Shown: positions 13,189 to 24,589, counted from the stretch's first letter. The stretch: 64,000 nt of DNA from Gymnopilus junonius (GCA_015501075.1 JADNYJ010000037.1:186001-250000); one strand, 5' to 3'. Numbers and translations: made by a program. Notes: generated by a model not told the origin, from the sequence alone.

Positions 13189-14828
13189 ATGCTGACCCCT
13201 TCATCATCCTTTTCTGAAGCTACGATTACCGGTTTTCACGAAATAGAAACAGTCCGCTATGCGCGCCGTACGTACTGCGTTTATCTGAGTCTTCATCAAG
13301 CTTACAGTCTTTGCATACAGTGGCATCGAGTGTTATAATTTTTTATGACTATGGTACGCTCTAAATTGTTGGCAGTGGAGGTTGACTAACAGTGAACCGC
13401 TTAGTGACATCTTTGGACCGCGAGGTGAGCTTCAAGGTTCCCCCATTTCGATTCCACGGCAACTAGAGTGTTCAGGTGAACTTCATTTGGGTTCGTTTCT
13501 GCTGTTGACTAGCCCAGATATGATACCTTACCTGAGGGTTAGAAGAGCGAATGGACGTTTCCAAAAGTTATATTCCTTGCGGTACGTGAAGACTCTTTTT
13601 GGCTTCCTGTACTCTTACACAACGTCCGGCTAGAATCGCTACTACATACTGGCTTGTGCTATGTCAGAAGCTCCCTTCTATTGTTCATTCATTCTTTCCT
13701 GATAATTTACTTCAGATTCAATGAATACGGTAACGGTTATCCTTAATACCTTATCGGTGACAACTGATTTTCGAGATCTAGTTTTCTTCACTTCGCATCT
13801 TTCATCTGAGGTGAGTTTGGAGAAAATGAAGCTACATATTCAGCTTTCTGAAAGTAAATGTGCAGTTGTAAGTCTACATCTTCTCTCGGAAGGATATAGT
13901 AACAAGTCTGGCATATCCTATTTTTGTAGCTGTAAGTGAGGCTTGATCCCCATCTTCAAGTTTCATTTGATAATTTAGCTCAGGCGTACACTATCTCCAA
14001 TGGGAAGGATGGACGGGTCTGATAGGGTGCATGCTTGCGGAAGGTATTAATTCAGCAGAATTATCTAACTAGCGTTGCTGATGCACATCCACAGTCATTT
14101 TGCAAATGCGCATTTACGCCATTTACGACAAAAGCGTGATTGTTTTGTATCTCATGTTAGCTTGCTTTGGAGTCTGCTCAACTGCGTCTGCAATCATAAT
14201 GGGCCTAAACCTCAGACAAGTTAGAGGTATGTCCTCGTGTTCATGAAGCTGAATTCTATTCATCAAGCTACCAATATTAGCAATAGCAGTCGACGTTCCT
14301 GGTGGAAAGTTTTGTGACGGTTTGACAGTGCTGCCTCATTTCTTTTCGTATTGGATACCTCTGCTGTCGTTTGACAGTCTTCTTTGCATTCTGGCTTTGA
14401 TACATGGCTATCGGGACTACAAGAATAGCAGTCGCGACATCGAACCATTGAAATACTTTGACCAGCAGCGGCTTTCTAAAATTCTCATTCGAGATTCTAT
14501 AATTTATTTCTTGGCGTAAGTGAGCAACGCTAGGATAATTGACATGGGGAAATAATTATATTACTAGGATCGGAGCCGTATATCTTGCAAGTCTGGTTGT
14601 CTGGATTTTGGATCACGTTGTTTTTTTTCCGACTGTTTACACACTTGAGCTCATTCATAGCTGTAGAACCCTCTAATCGAAGCCCCTATTGGATTTTCTA
14701 TTGCAATTTCGAGCGCCTTTGGTAGCCGCTTGATTTTGAACCTTCGCGAAGCTGATGAAAAACACGCATCCCAATACTCTTCGGATAATATCGCATCGCC
14801 AGTGCTTATGATTGAGCACCCAAGTTGA
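13189..14828 (+). CDS. DUF6533-family multipass membrane protein
   Basis: Assembled from 13 small exons: 13189-13267, 13321-13353, 13393-13424, 13476-13490, 13543-13585, 13716-13810, 13844-13867, 13907-13931, 13984-14043, 14095-14226, 14281-14515, 14568-14616, 14667-14828. Phases add up to 327 codons plus stop, the usual size for the family. Family hallmarks appear in order: IIFYDYV...LVTSLDREVNFIW, EWTFPKVIFLAV, WEGWTGLIGCMLAEVILQMR IYAIYDKS, WIPLLSF, RDSIIYFLAIGAVYLASLVV, SAFGSRLILNLRE. About seven hydrophobic segments are predicted. Function of DUF6533 proteins is unknown; they are numerous in agaricomycetes. The 15-nt exon 4 (VNFIW) is unusually small but is required to complete the motif. 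Confidence 0.85.
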
Positions 14829-15244
14829 CCGCATACCAACCGCATACACATCAGAGAGTGGTGCGATGTTATCACAAGAAACCTCCTCTGAATCGCAATA
14901 AAATAGGAAGGGGAGACGTATAAAGAGGTATAATGAAAAATATTTACAGGAAGTTAAGCTCGAAGGTTCGGAGAGGAATGGCGCGTTCGTCTGGGATCTC
15001 AGACTCGCTGGGAATGGGGGGCTATAGCTATGAACAAGGCCCATATGACTTGCCATTGGAGTTCCTTACGGATTTTGACTTTAAAGAGTATTTTAGTCAT
15101 AGACATAGTAACGACGGAACCAAAAAGGAACTAGATAACATTGAGAAGGTCTATGTATTTCTCTAGGGTAAGAATCAGAACAATACTTATGGGAATAAGG
15201 CAAGACGGAGAGCTGAGCGTACTAAATAGAGTAGGTGAATTTGC
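14829..15244. other. intergenic, no gene recognised
   Basis: A 77-codon + frame at 14933-15166 is open but shows no family features and no clear splice partner. Confidence 0.3.
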
Positions 15245-15664
15245 CTAATATGCCCATTTAACTCCCTTGATGGAAGTCGTATCCAGTGATTCGCGGCCAT
15301 CCTCGGGATCAAGATAGATATGTGCAACACGCCGGCGTGGGTTTACTTTCACGGTCAAGTATGACTTGTCGTATTTCTTTCCTCCACAGGTGGTCAGGTG
15401 GACTCTGCCTCTGCAAGCCATAAGGTAGCCGGAAGGTCAGTCGAATCGACGATACAGGGGGTTTGCGCACATTATTTTCACCGAAACAACCTCGCCGAGG
15501 AGGTTCTGATCGAGTGCGCTTTTTACTAGTCGAAATTCGTTTTCAATAGTTCTTCCAGATTGGAGGAAGTTGACGTTCTTTCTTATGATAATGCCCACAC
15601 GTAACGAAATTAGTGAACGGAGCACGAATGTGGCCGAAGGGGGAAAGGTGATCGAAAACTTCAA
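15245..15664 (-). CDS. small unknown ORF with in-frame TGA
   Basis: One minus-strand frame is open from 15664 to TAG 15245-15247 except for TGA at 15437-15439. The part after the stop starts at ATG 15421 and gives 58 residues (MACRGRVHLTTCGGKKYDKS, then SYLTVKVNPRRRVAHIYL and a DPEDG turn), with a beta-rich look. The upstream part lacks an ATG. It could be a small secreted-type protein with an undetected intron around the TGA, or a decayed gene. No family recognised. Confidence 0.25.
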
Positions 15665-16524
15665 CTTTTAAGCGCTGACGAAATTGTGAGGACATCTCGA
15701 TTATGGAAAAGCCGGATGTCCGGATGTCTGGTGTCCGGTGGCTGGCGTTAAGCCCTCTACCTGCATGGAGTCTCGACCTCGATTGCCCACGACTTGACGC
15801 GTTAATCAGTGTATGAGGAAATTCTTATAAGATACAGACATCATATAATCCATTTTTTGAAAGGATTAGATCCAATTATCAGCGGAAAGATGTCGTGCGC
15901 CCTTTCTTTTCTAGGACAGTCCACACTTTTCAACATGCTCCTGGTAGAAAGGAGAGTGTGTTCCTTGAGGATTTAAATGCATTCAATAGTAGCAGCAGGT
16001 CAGTGGGTTTAGCGGAGAACACAGTTTTCTTATGCTTGGCTATACATTTGTGCTCAGTGAGTTACAAGTACTAAATCTCCTGTTCTTGACTCGTAGGATA
16101 TATCAAAGTAAATGGCAACGGTGGGAGACTCTTCTCCCGCTGGCATCCTTGTTCTCCTCCAACGTTCCCTCAATCACACCTTTGGCGTTCTCTTGCCCAA
16201 ACCACTGTATTGCAGCCCGTTCAAAACAGGCCGCTTGTCATCGCGTTGATCTCTAAGAAGTTTGTAGCCAAGGCGGACAGCTTCACGCTCAAAACTGGAC
16301 GAAGTCACTGTGATCGCTGGACGGGGTCTCAGAGAGCGACGAGGAAATGGCAGTGGGGGCATGGATCCTGTTAGCGGGACGATGGCGAGATCGCGCTGCG
16401 CCGCCGGCCGCCAGACATCCGTACATCCGGCTTTTCCGAAATCAAGATTTTCTGGAAATTGTCGGACTTCGAATTCTAATCTCCGCATCCTCCTCGACTA
16501 GTCTTCGACTTATCAGCAAGACCT
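15665..16524. other. intergenic / 5' flank of kinase gene
   Basis: No supported exon. The kinase frame is not open in a convincing way upstream of its ATG at 16525. Confidence 0.3.
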
Positions 16525-17796
16525 ATGGATTACCCGGGAACTGAAAGCATTTTATGCTATTGCAAGGGTGGTTTTCACCCTGTCCACCTTGGCGACATCT
16601 TCCACGATCGCTACCTGGTCATCAACAAGCTTGGCTACGGAGCCTACGGCACTGTCTGGCTCGCGGAGGACTTGTCTTTAAAACGATTCGCCGCCCTCAA
16701 AGTCCTTTCAGCGTCAGCATCTTCGTCCTCCGAACTCGATGTCGTCTTGCATCTCATGAATCAGCAGGAATCGAATCCTCTGTCTGAAGGAGCGAAATAC
16801 ATCGTAAGATTTCTGGACACCTTTGACGTCGAGGGCCCGAATGGGACTCATCATTGCATTGTCACCGAGCTTTTGGGTCCGAGCCTTGGATGCCACGAAA
16901 TCGAGGATATTCACGACGACGGTCCACCCTCGCCTGCTTATACAAAGAGAATCGTAGCTCAGATCGCTCGTGGAGTGGCGTATCTTCACAAGTGCGGAGT
17001 GGTGCATGGAGGGACATTCATTTCACAATTCTCAATCGTCCTTCCGAATATAACTGTTTTTTTTTCAGATCTCCATACAGGCAACATTTTATTGTGCAAC
17101 CCAGCAATGGAGCAATGGTCGCTACAAGACTTCGAGTATTACTACGGAAAACCCCACAAACTTCCACCCTCTCCAGACAGCGACAGCGACATTTTAGCTA
17201 GCAGCCCAATTGGCCTTCCACAATACCTCATCCCTACTCCTGAGCCTACGCCTCTTCTGGAACTTTGTCTATCCTCCTCCGAATCAGTACACGTCAAAAT
17301 ATGCGATTTCAGCGAATCTTTTCTCACCACCACCCATACTAAAACCCATCTCCACATTCCAACTATATACGCTGCTCCAGAAATACTTTTCCCTGAGCCA
17401 CCCACGCCCATTGGTCCACCGACTGACATGTGGGCCCTAGCAGTTCTCATGCACATGGTACTGAGCTACAACTCCACCTTATTCTCTTCGTATGACGGTA
17501 TAGCGAAGGAAGTCATACGTGAAATGGTGTTGGCTATAGGCAAGCTTCCTTCCAAATGGTGGAATCGATGGTTGGAGCGCTCAGAGTATTTTACCGAGGA
17601 CGGGGCGTTTATAGGCGACAAGGAGCTGTCGTCCCTTGCTTCCGGAGAGTTCTTAAAGGTTCATAGCATGAGTGAAGAGGAGTTGGAGGCACTTGAGAGT
17701 TTGATAAGGAAGATGGTGTGTTATGAAGCGAAGGACAGAATTTCAGCCGAAGAAGTTGTACGATTGATACCAGCTCAATGGATGAACGGCTTGTAA
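16525..17796 (+). CDS. SRPK-like Ser/Thr protein kinase
   Basis: SR-protein-kinase-like enzyme of the type amplified in mushrooms. Start at ATG 16525. Motifs: GGFHPVHLGDIFHDRY lead-in typical of SRPK, Gly-loop LGYGAYGTVWLAED, AALKVL lysine, catalytic loop VVHG/DLHTGNILL, magnesium motif ICDFSES (DFS for DFG), AAPEILFPE, WALAVLMH. Between HG and DLHTGN there is a 57-nt in-frame insert (about 17013-17069) that ends in a polypyrimidine tract plus TTTCAG, exactly like an intron 3' end, but its 5' end is GGACATTC instead of GT. Spliced, the loop is a normal HGDLHTGN; unspliced, 19 residues split the catalytic loop. The insert has no stop, so the frame stays open either way. Confidence 0.85.
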   Translation: MDYPGTESILCYCKGGFHPVHLGDIFHDRYLVINKLGYGAYGTVWLAEDLSLKRFAALKVLSASASSSSELDVVLHLMNQQESNPLSEGAKYIVRFLDTFDVEGPNGTHHCIVTELLGPSLGCHEIEDIHDDGPPSPAYTKRIVAQIARGVAYLHKCGVVHGGTFISQFSIVLPNITVFFSDLHTGNILLCNPAMEQWSLQDFEYYYGKPHKLPPSPDSDSDILASSPIGLPQYLIPTPEPTPLLELCLSSSESVHVKICDFSESFLTTTHTKTHLHIPTIYAAPEILFPEPPTPIGPPTDMWALAVLMHMVLSYNSTLFSSYDGIAKEVIREMVLAIGKLPSKWWNRWLERSEYFTEDGAFIGDKELSSLASGEFLKVHSMSEEELEALESLIRKMVCYEAKDRISAEEVVRLIPAQWMNGL

Positions 17797-18092
17797 TCAA
17801 GGTTCTCTACTTCCTATGCGCTTTTCTCGTTACACATAAAAAAAGAGCTGCAAGCTACATACCTACGTAGTTCTTTGAATGAAGTCTATTTATTATTCCG
17901 TCCAGCTGTTGATTTTCTTCTCTAAAGTTCAACCAGATTCAAAAAAAATACACGCAACGGGGTAATAATAAGCACTGCAAGCAGAATGATCGAAGACAAC
18001 TGTAACAAGCGATACATCTTCGACTGGTGGTTCCCTACAAGCAACGTGGGCAAGACAAATTGGCCGCCTCGCTCATGCTACCCCACCCAATG
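17797..18092. other. short intergenic stretch
   Basis: Between convergent 3' ends of the kinase gene and the aminotransferase remnant; A-rich tract at about 17941. Confidence 0.3.
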
Positions 18093-19330
18093 TCATCCTT
18101 TCAATTGCAAACCGGAATCTGGCTCGCCCAACCGCTCACACACCCTCCGCAATTTCTCGTCATTCGCATTCGCAACCGAAAAAGGTGTCCATCGCTCCGT
18201 CTCTGGCACTTCCGTATCCCGCTCCACTGTCTTCCAATCAACCTTTCCATTCTCAAGATGTGGATCAGCGCCTTCCGTATCCTGAGTGAAGAAGGCCGAA
18301 GGAAGGCCGACGACGCCCTTCTCCTCCACCAATCTCCGACTGGCATCCGCGGCTCCTACCGTCGCGAAAGGATGCTTCACAAAAGCATATGTAATAGCCT
18401 CCTTGAGAACTGATTTTCCATCTCTGGGGTACGACATCTTTGAATCTTTGAACAAGAATATGCTTCGAGGGGACGTTACTCGCCGTGCCGCTCACAAATG
18501 TCTGCAAGCTAGGGAGAAGAGGCGCAAGAGGCAGCTGAATAAGTCTCGGGGCGCAGGTTTGAATAATATCCAGAATATTCTTGGAAAATGACAGGAGATG
18601 ACGCGAGAAGACGATGGCCAGGTAAACAATATGTCTTGGAGAATAGGTGGATCAAGGTATCATGCCAAGAAGGGTTTGAAAAATATGGGGCGCTGACTTG
18701 CCGACGATGAAATCACTATAGGTCTCACCAATGATAATGACCAGCACGTCATTCTCTCTGGCGAGGGAGGCGAATGACAATATGAAATCTGGGGTGTATA
18801 TCGCTCCAGTGGGATTGAGGTGTTGAGGTCTCTGCAGCGTTCGACAGAGGGGAGAAAGCCGTCTTTGAGATGGTCTTGGCGACAAGGAGACGTAGGGTCG
18901 TTCTTGAAGACTGAACAGCAATGTCAGACTTCTAGGTAACCTGAAACCCTTGAGCATTTGGTTGCTGATGATTGAAATGTCTGTAATGGATGATCAGTCA
19001 GAGAACGAAGAAAAGACGAGAGAGCCATACACATACATACCAAGGTATAGGTAGAATCACTTCATAGCCTGCATCCGCCAGACTCATGATCGACGCGACG
19101 AAAGCCAGATTACATCCAGCGCTCAACGCCACATCATCAGGACGCAGGTCCGCCTCTAACCTGGGATCCACTCCATTATTCCTCCATAAACTCGCTTCAT
19201 CTCCTTAACCAGCGCCTCCCTCAGGCTGGGCTCGCCATCCTACGACGTAACCAAAAATTGAAGGCGACGAGCGGTGGATGGGCAGGGGTGGCGCTATACC
19301 GTGATGCCCATTCGTATGCGCTTGGTATTC
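18093..19330 (-). pseudogene. class I/II aminotransferase, frameshifted
   Basis: PLP-dependent fold-type I aminotransferase of the kynurenine/aromatic type. In order on the minus strand: GDGEPSLREALVKEMKRVYG, LRPDDVALSAGCNLAFVASI and SLADAGYEVILPIPW, NPTGAIYTPDFILSFASLAR with an ETYSDF (usual DETYRDF), IHLFSKTYCLPGHRL with the PLP lysine in FSK, ISSQGGYY, FVKHPFATVGAADASRRL, and FSVANANDEKLRRVCERL at the C terminus. At least three frame changes separate these blocks (near 19180 within VYGG/NNGVDP, near 18660, and near 18380). It is either a pseudogene or a gene damaged by sequence errors. N-terminal residues before 19330 are uncertain. Confidence 0.75.
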
Positions 19331-19762
19331 TGAGAAGTGCGAAATCAGCCTATTGGTACATGTACCAATGAATTCCAAACATTTCTAAATGCAAAACCCT
19401 AGACACTTTCGAAAACTCTGCTGACCGCCCCTTATAACTAAATTTAGTCTAGTCTTGGAGCGCAGTGTCTGTTTCGGTTGCAGTCAGACTCCAATCAAAA
19501 ATAAAAATATATAAAAGCAGAGAGACGAAATGTGTCCACAGTGTCTAAACCCCCATTGGCACGCTGGTAGTATTCCGAGAAGCATGGAGTGTGCATATCA
19601 CCTTAGAACTCCAGACTTTGATAGTAGTAAACGACGTACTGAAGAGCCATCGTCCTAAGGGCGCCCCTGAAGAGCCTGAACCCGAGAGGTGTGGCCATCT
19701 TGGGAGATATTTTTGTAAGAATGAGTATGGGCTGGCGTAAAGATAAAGGACAGCAATGGGAG
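19331..19762. other. boundary region of duplicated block
   Basis: No supported gene. A minus-strand frame continues from the gene-C-like exon to about 19545 but shows no recognisable domain. Confidence 0.3.
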
Positions 19763-20041
19763 CTAGGATCGGACTAATACGAACCGGTCGGCCGAAGGAG
19801 GGGCGCCACCTTCTGTTGGCCAACTGGAAGGCGAATATTGGACATTGGACGCTGAAGACAGAACAACTTGGGAGAATGAAGCTCTAGCACAGGGGTATGC
19901 AGACCATGTGAACCCCGCATAGCTGCCTTGGTAGTTGTTCTGTGGTTTGCTGGATCTAGAAAGACTTGTCAGCGAAGCATTCAAGACGGCAGGTAAAACA
20001 AGAAAACCCACCAAGGAAAAAGACTTGAAATTCTGCGTCAC
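19763..20041 (-). pseudogene. gene C exon, duplicate copy 1
   Basis: Minus-strand exon-like block with NNYQGSYAGFTW, ASFSQVVLSSASN and PPSADRFVL, aligning with SNYRSGYIEFTL, ASFSQSGLSSTSN and PPSADRSVL of the exon at 63796-64000. Ser/Gln/Asn-rich, family unknown. The upstream join is not resolved. Confidence 0.4.
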
Positions 20042-20868
20042 TTCGTCCAGGCGCTGCCGATGCCCATCTCAGTGACATATTCTTCCCGCCCCAACCTCCT
20101 CATTTCCTCCACAGCCTCCCCAACTTTCTCGAACTCCTTCCACGATCTCCCAGAGCCGCTACCGGCTACGTCCACTCTCTATATGACCCCGTCCAGCTGC
20201 GACTTGCTTCTCAGCGGGAAAAGGTCGGCAAATTGTACTTTGTGACCAAGGCACTGCATCGCCTTAACGTTGCTGAAGATGACATATGGTGGTGGGATGT
20301 GAATAGGGCGTGATAAACCTGATGATTGAATAGACGGGAGGTGACTGGTGTTGCCAGGACGTTGGGGTGTTGAGAACTGATCTCAGAGCACGTCTCGAGG
20401 TCTTCACGTAGTCTAGGGAGGAGGTGCGTTGACAACAGATCGTAAATAGGGTGTCTAGAAGAGAAAATATCATTTAAAAGCGTTGGAGAAGATCAGCTGA
20501 GAGAAAACCTACTCAGCGTTAGGATCTCGTAAATCCTTGAAATTATCGGTTCTAATGCGTTCCATGCTTCCTGGTGATCGCTGGAAATATCATCCCCTTC
20601 ATCGACACAGAACCACCTGGAAAAGTCTCGACCTGCTTCGCAAAGAGTGTGATTTAGAAGCGCATCTTTTCTCCGTCTAATTGAACAGAGAAAAAGCTTC
20701 AGAGCTCGTTATCGCAGCGTCTCCTACGGTTCATTCCAAAATTGCTCCAAAGCATTTAGCCAGGCCTCTGGTTCGTCAAGGAAAGTGAGGTGCTCATCTG
20801 GTAGCAGAGAGCACCTGAATTAGCTGCAATTCCTCAAGGACGCTGTTCCTAGAGGTCGGAGTTGTCAT
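20042..20868 (-). pseudogene. RWD + DUF1115 protein, decayed copy 1
   Basis: Degraded duplicate of the gene at 62769. Starts at ATG 20868 (MTTPTSRNSVLEELQLIQ) and then goes out of frame through one extra base (CAGGTGCTCTCTG against CAATGTTCTCTG in copy 2). Several stop codons follow in the RWD domain (for example after LEQFW), and the C-terminal DUF1115 part persists in pieces (HALFTSHHHMS, WKEFEKVGEAVEEMRR, EEYVTEMGIGSA). Clearly non-functional as read. Confidence 0.75.
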
Positions 20869-21251
20869 GCTTCTACAATGTAAAAATCGCAGGGCGGATA
20901 GAGGTCCAGGAGAAGTAAATTTTGCGGAAAGAAGCGAGTACGTCGTCGAGCACGATGACGGGCACAGGTGAGTGCCGCTCTTTGTTTGTCGAACACATGG
21001 CTGACCAAACACACGGATCATAAACCCGCTTCCGACCTCGCCTTATAGGTCTCTACCATCTCTGAGCTGAGGTTTATAAACCTTCAATCAACGAGCCTCT
21101 TCAGCGCCAGAACCTTATAGGCATCTTAGGGCATCCTTCTTCCCATGAATTTGAATCATTGAGGTTCGAATCTTCCAGTTATCTGCTGACAGGCGCATCG
21201 TTACTCGACTTCCCCAGTTTCAAGTTTCCTTACTTTGATATCATCATAAAG

Positions 21252-21839
21252 ATGCCCTTTTCAACAGACATATCTTGGCCCGCAGGCCTTCTTTCTATGT
21301 TCCAGTTGCGCAGCGGTGAGCTCGCGCCAATCCAAGGTCGGTACAACGGCCCATACAACAGAGTCCTCAACTACTGTTTCGACACATTTGACCTCTTCAT
21401 CGCTCCGAGTTTCCTTGAAACCAAACTGCATCTTCCTTCCACGTCAACAGCCTTGACCCAGAGATATCTTCATCGTCTTTAACGCCCAATACTTCCCGTC
21501 CTCTTTGTACAAGTCAAACCTGACGGGTGGGCTAGTAGACCTGATCTTCGGCTCAAGGCAGACAAGGAAATGCGCGAGCAATACGACACCTTGACTTCCA
21601 CCTGCCCAATTCCCCGCTTTTATGGGTTAAGCTTGCTCGGAACCTCGCTACGTATTTATTGCGGGGACTGCTTCACGAGGGAGATCGAACCCACGTTCGA
21701 GGATCGTCCGAGCTACTACCACGCCCTTCCTTTCGATTTCCTCGAGGGTGCATGGAACCTCAACATTCTTTCCCAAGAAGGATTCGCCAAGATGAAAGAA
21801 GTCGTCGAATACATCCTTGCTAGGGAAACACTGTCATAG
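21252..21839 (+). CDS. gene A copy 1 (three compensating deletions)
   Basis: Unknown protein, homologous to 61764-62354. Starts at MPFSTDISWPAGLLSMFQLR; ends NILSQEGFAKMKEVVEYI. Relative to copy 2 it lacks one base at each of three places: near 21405 (CTCCGAG versus CTCCCGAG), near 21468 (ATATCTTC versus ATATCCTTC) and near 21493 (ATACTTCCCGTCC versus ATACCTTCCGGTGC). The three losses together restore the frame but scramble about 30 residues between. A hydrophobic strand followed by FVQIKP in copy 2 faintly recalls PD-(D/E)XK nuclease folds; that is speculation. Confidence 0.55.
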
Positions 21840-23786
21840 CCCACTGGAAGGTGCGTTCTTCCACTTTGCTTATTCCACAGTCCTCAAATTTTCCACTCGG
21901 TAGCCTTCCGAAATTTCATTTATTGACCACTTCCTTTATATGCATCAGAAAAATACGGAGTATACGTTGAAGTACAGGGGAAGCGAGTCGATGCAATTGA
22001 ATCGTCGGATTTGATGAAGTTCATCAGATCACTTTACCAGGTTGTATGGTAGCAGATGGAGATGGACCTGAAGGGACTTCTTGGTCAGGTAAGAGAATAA
22101 AAGAATGATATTAGAAACAAAGACAAATCATAGAAGACCAAGAATCAAATCCTCAGCGCCAAGAAGTATCCTGTCGAGAGGAGCATTATCGCACGGCGCA
22201 ATTTACTCATCTGAAAATGCATCTTCTGGGATCAGCAAGTCGGCCATTTACTTTTTAGCTTTTCCGCTTTTTTGGCCAATTCTTCGAAAATTTAGTACGT
22301 CGTATGATCAGTAATGGCAAATTTTTGCATTGATTCGCATCCTGTGCCACGATTCGTGATACAGAAAATCGATTTCGTGGTCCTCTTCAGCTCTGGCCTT
22401 CATGAACATTTGATACAAAGTCTGCGCTTTTCGGCAATCCGAGCCCGGATTCTGATGGCCAGCTTTTCGTCCCTTTTATTACCTTTTTTAGCTTATACAA
22501 GCGAAAAAAAGCTAATGGCCGAAATGCCGATGCATGTATTAGCTCAAAGTTCTCATGAAAATATTTGACGGATATTCGAAGAAAGGCAGAATGCTGGCTG
22601 GTATTCTGCTCATTGGTAAAGCCCAATACCCAATGCTTAAAAAGGGCTTATTCTCAAAAAAAATAAAAGATTTAGCTGCATTACAATGAAAAGATCGCAA
22701 AAGCATTATTATCTTGTAACGTTCAGTATTAAATGTACACGTCTACGTCATTCAATATTGTTGGGATTATTTAGGTGAATATCATAATATTCTAAGATCC
22801 TACAGAGCATACATAGCTATGTTGTATCTACAATATTCTAGTGTTAACTACAGAAATGCTATATAATGGTGGATTGTCCTTCAATACTCCTCCTCAATTC
22901 GGCATTTCCCAAATATAAATCCATCAAAATATTGTTCAAGTGTGGAATCTAGACTGCGAACAATCTTCTAAGCGCAGAAACTAGACTGAAAACAATTTGC
23001 AAATGAAGGGAGCACTCCAGCATCCTCCACAAAATAAGTAGTAGGGAGTACGAGTTTCCTATTCCCAATCTTGAAAAACACCTCCAAGTTCTCGACAACA
23101 TTCGTGCTGAATGCAGTATCCCATAAGTTTCATTTCAACTCATTCACTTTTCACTCCATTCCATTTAATTGACTAACTATTGCTCAATAGAGTTTTGGAA
23201 TATGCTGATATGGTGGATGCTAATAAAGAATAAGTCTCTCATCCAACAATATTTTGGGGGTACCCACTGGCAGGCACCTAGATGTGGGCGACTACCCAAG
23301 GAGTACTAGTATCGAATACAAGTTTTAGCTTTAGATTCATTATTCATAACTTGAAAGAGATCGTCATTCGCTCTGACAATTCTGTACATACATGACAGTT
23401 TTCGCTTGGAATCTTATGTAACATTCAGGGACATCATGATGACATCTAGACTCTTAGAGGTCTGAACTCAACTACTATGATTCATTGGGAGTTTGAAACG
23501 GAAACTTAGAAAAATCGATATTAAATCTTTCACAAGCTCTGGAGAGCTAAAATTTACAGAAATGTACAACTTTACATTCTCTTTAGATCTGCAAAATTTT
23601 TTTAATGAAAAGTTGAAAATGTAAGCAACAGGAGCATTTCCGCATCTCAAAAGTGAAAGGATGGGGAGATTGAAATGAGAGTCACATAGCAGTCATGGTC
23701 TATTTGAAGTTCTGCTGACAAGCCGAATGGACGGCATGCACACAATTATTGCTTCAACTGAAGGCCAAAAGATCAAGAGTAAAAGT
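21840..23786. other. A+T-rich gene-poor stretch
   Basis: No complete gene. A minus-strand frame ending near 22970 reads NVVENLEVFFKIGNRKLVLP and TTYFVEDAGVLPSF, probably a short coding remnant of an unrecognised gene. The sequence TGTTGGGATTATT near 22758 could be an old LTR end but no partner is seen. Confidence 0.3.
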
Positions 23787-24057
23787 CTATTGAGGGGGAG
23801 GGTACATTGGATGGTAATTATTGGTGTATATGTGAGGTATATAAGGGTGAGCTGGAGGGGTATATGGATAGGATGGCATAGCAGCTGGTGGGGGTGGGTA
23901 AGGAGAATAACAAGCAGGTGGATGGTAAGAATGAGAGGGACCCGCTTCGTGTGAGGGCTCAGCCGCATAATTGTGTGCATAGGAATTGGCCGGAGGGGCA
24001 GGCAAAGGTGGAGGTATGGGTACAGGAGCAGAACCGGTCTCCTGATAGCGGAGCTTG
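23787..24057 (-). CDS. Pro/Tyr/His-rich C-terminal exon, unknown
   Basis: Minus-strand frame ending at 23787, open from about 24057 (FKLRYQETGSAPVPIPPPLP), then repeated Pro-Tyr-His segments (SYHPPACYSPYPPPPAAM, PSYPYTPPAHPYIP) to YPPPQ and stop. Such tails are typical of disordered C termini; no start or upstream exon found. It lies outside the TIR element. Confidence 0.35.
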
Positions 24058-24447
24058 AATGCTCATCATGTCTGTCACTCTGGATTGGACTCTGAATGGT
24101 CCTTCAGGTTTTCTGAATGCAATACTGCGAGAATTGACATGAAATTTGGCATGGATGCTCGCCTCAAGGTACTAAAACTGCCTGTAAAAATTTGGCGCGA
24201 ATGCTTCTTAAGATCTGGCTAGATCTAACTAATGATCTCATTACATTGACTGCTTTGATGTAATGAACTTCTCATCTGTCCGATATCTTTCTCATCCAGA
24301 GCATTCTCTGAGAAAATTTCTACACCATCTTAAAGGCCAGAAGGTCTAGTATTTATGTGATTTTTTCTAGAACAAAGGAGTGAGGTAGAGAGGCAGGAGT
24401 GGGGTCGTTTCAAACACCCCATCATTTCAAACTCCTGACGAATCATA

Positions 24448-24455
24448 GTAAAACC
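24448..24455. repeat. 8-bp target-site duplication, left
   Basis: GTAAAACC immediately left of the element end CAAGGGGTG; the same 8 bp follow the right end at 37155-37162. Confidence 0.9.
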
Positions 24456-24589
24456 CAAGGGGTGTCGCCTGCAAAAGTCCAAGACACTAACCCCCCCCCT
24501 TATGTTCCGATCCTTTCACTTGGGGTCCCAGTCACGAGATCCCTATATCGGGAAGGGGAACATGCATAATTATAGAACATGGTCGTGTA
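24456..24589 (+). repeat. left TIR, 134 bp
   Basis: Matches the reverse complement of 37021-37154, including a nine-C run and CACGAGATCCCTATATCGGG. I count two mismatches. Confidence 0.92.

Larger units (their letters stand above)
19763..21839. repeat. segmental duplication copy 1 (inverted)
   Basis: This block contains, left to right, gene C (-), gene B (-) and gene A (+). The same three genes occur in the opposite order and strands at 61764-64000. Corresponding stretches are recognisable by eye over most of their length (for example CTCCTTCGGCCGACCGGT near 19790 on the minus strand and near 63932 on the plus strand). Copy 1 is the more damaged. Confidence 0.85.

Noticed and set aside
14933..15166. 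77-codon + strand open frame
   Set aside because: No family features, no supporting splice sites, and it starts inside an A/T-rich flank of the DUF6533 gene.
22758..22990. Possible Copia LTR end (TGTTGGGATTATT)
   Set aside because: No second LTR, target-site duplication or gag/pol coding was found nearby.
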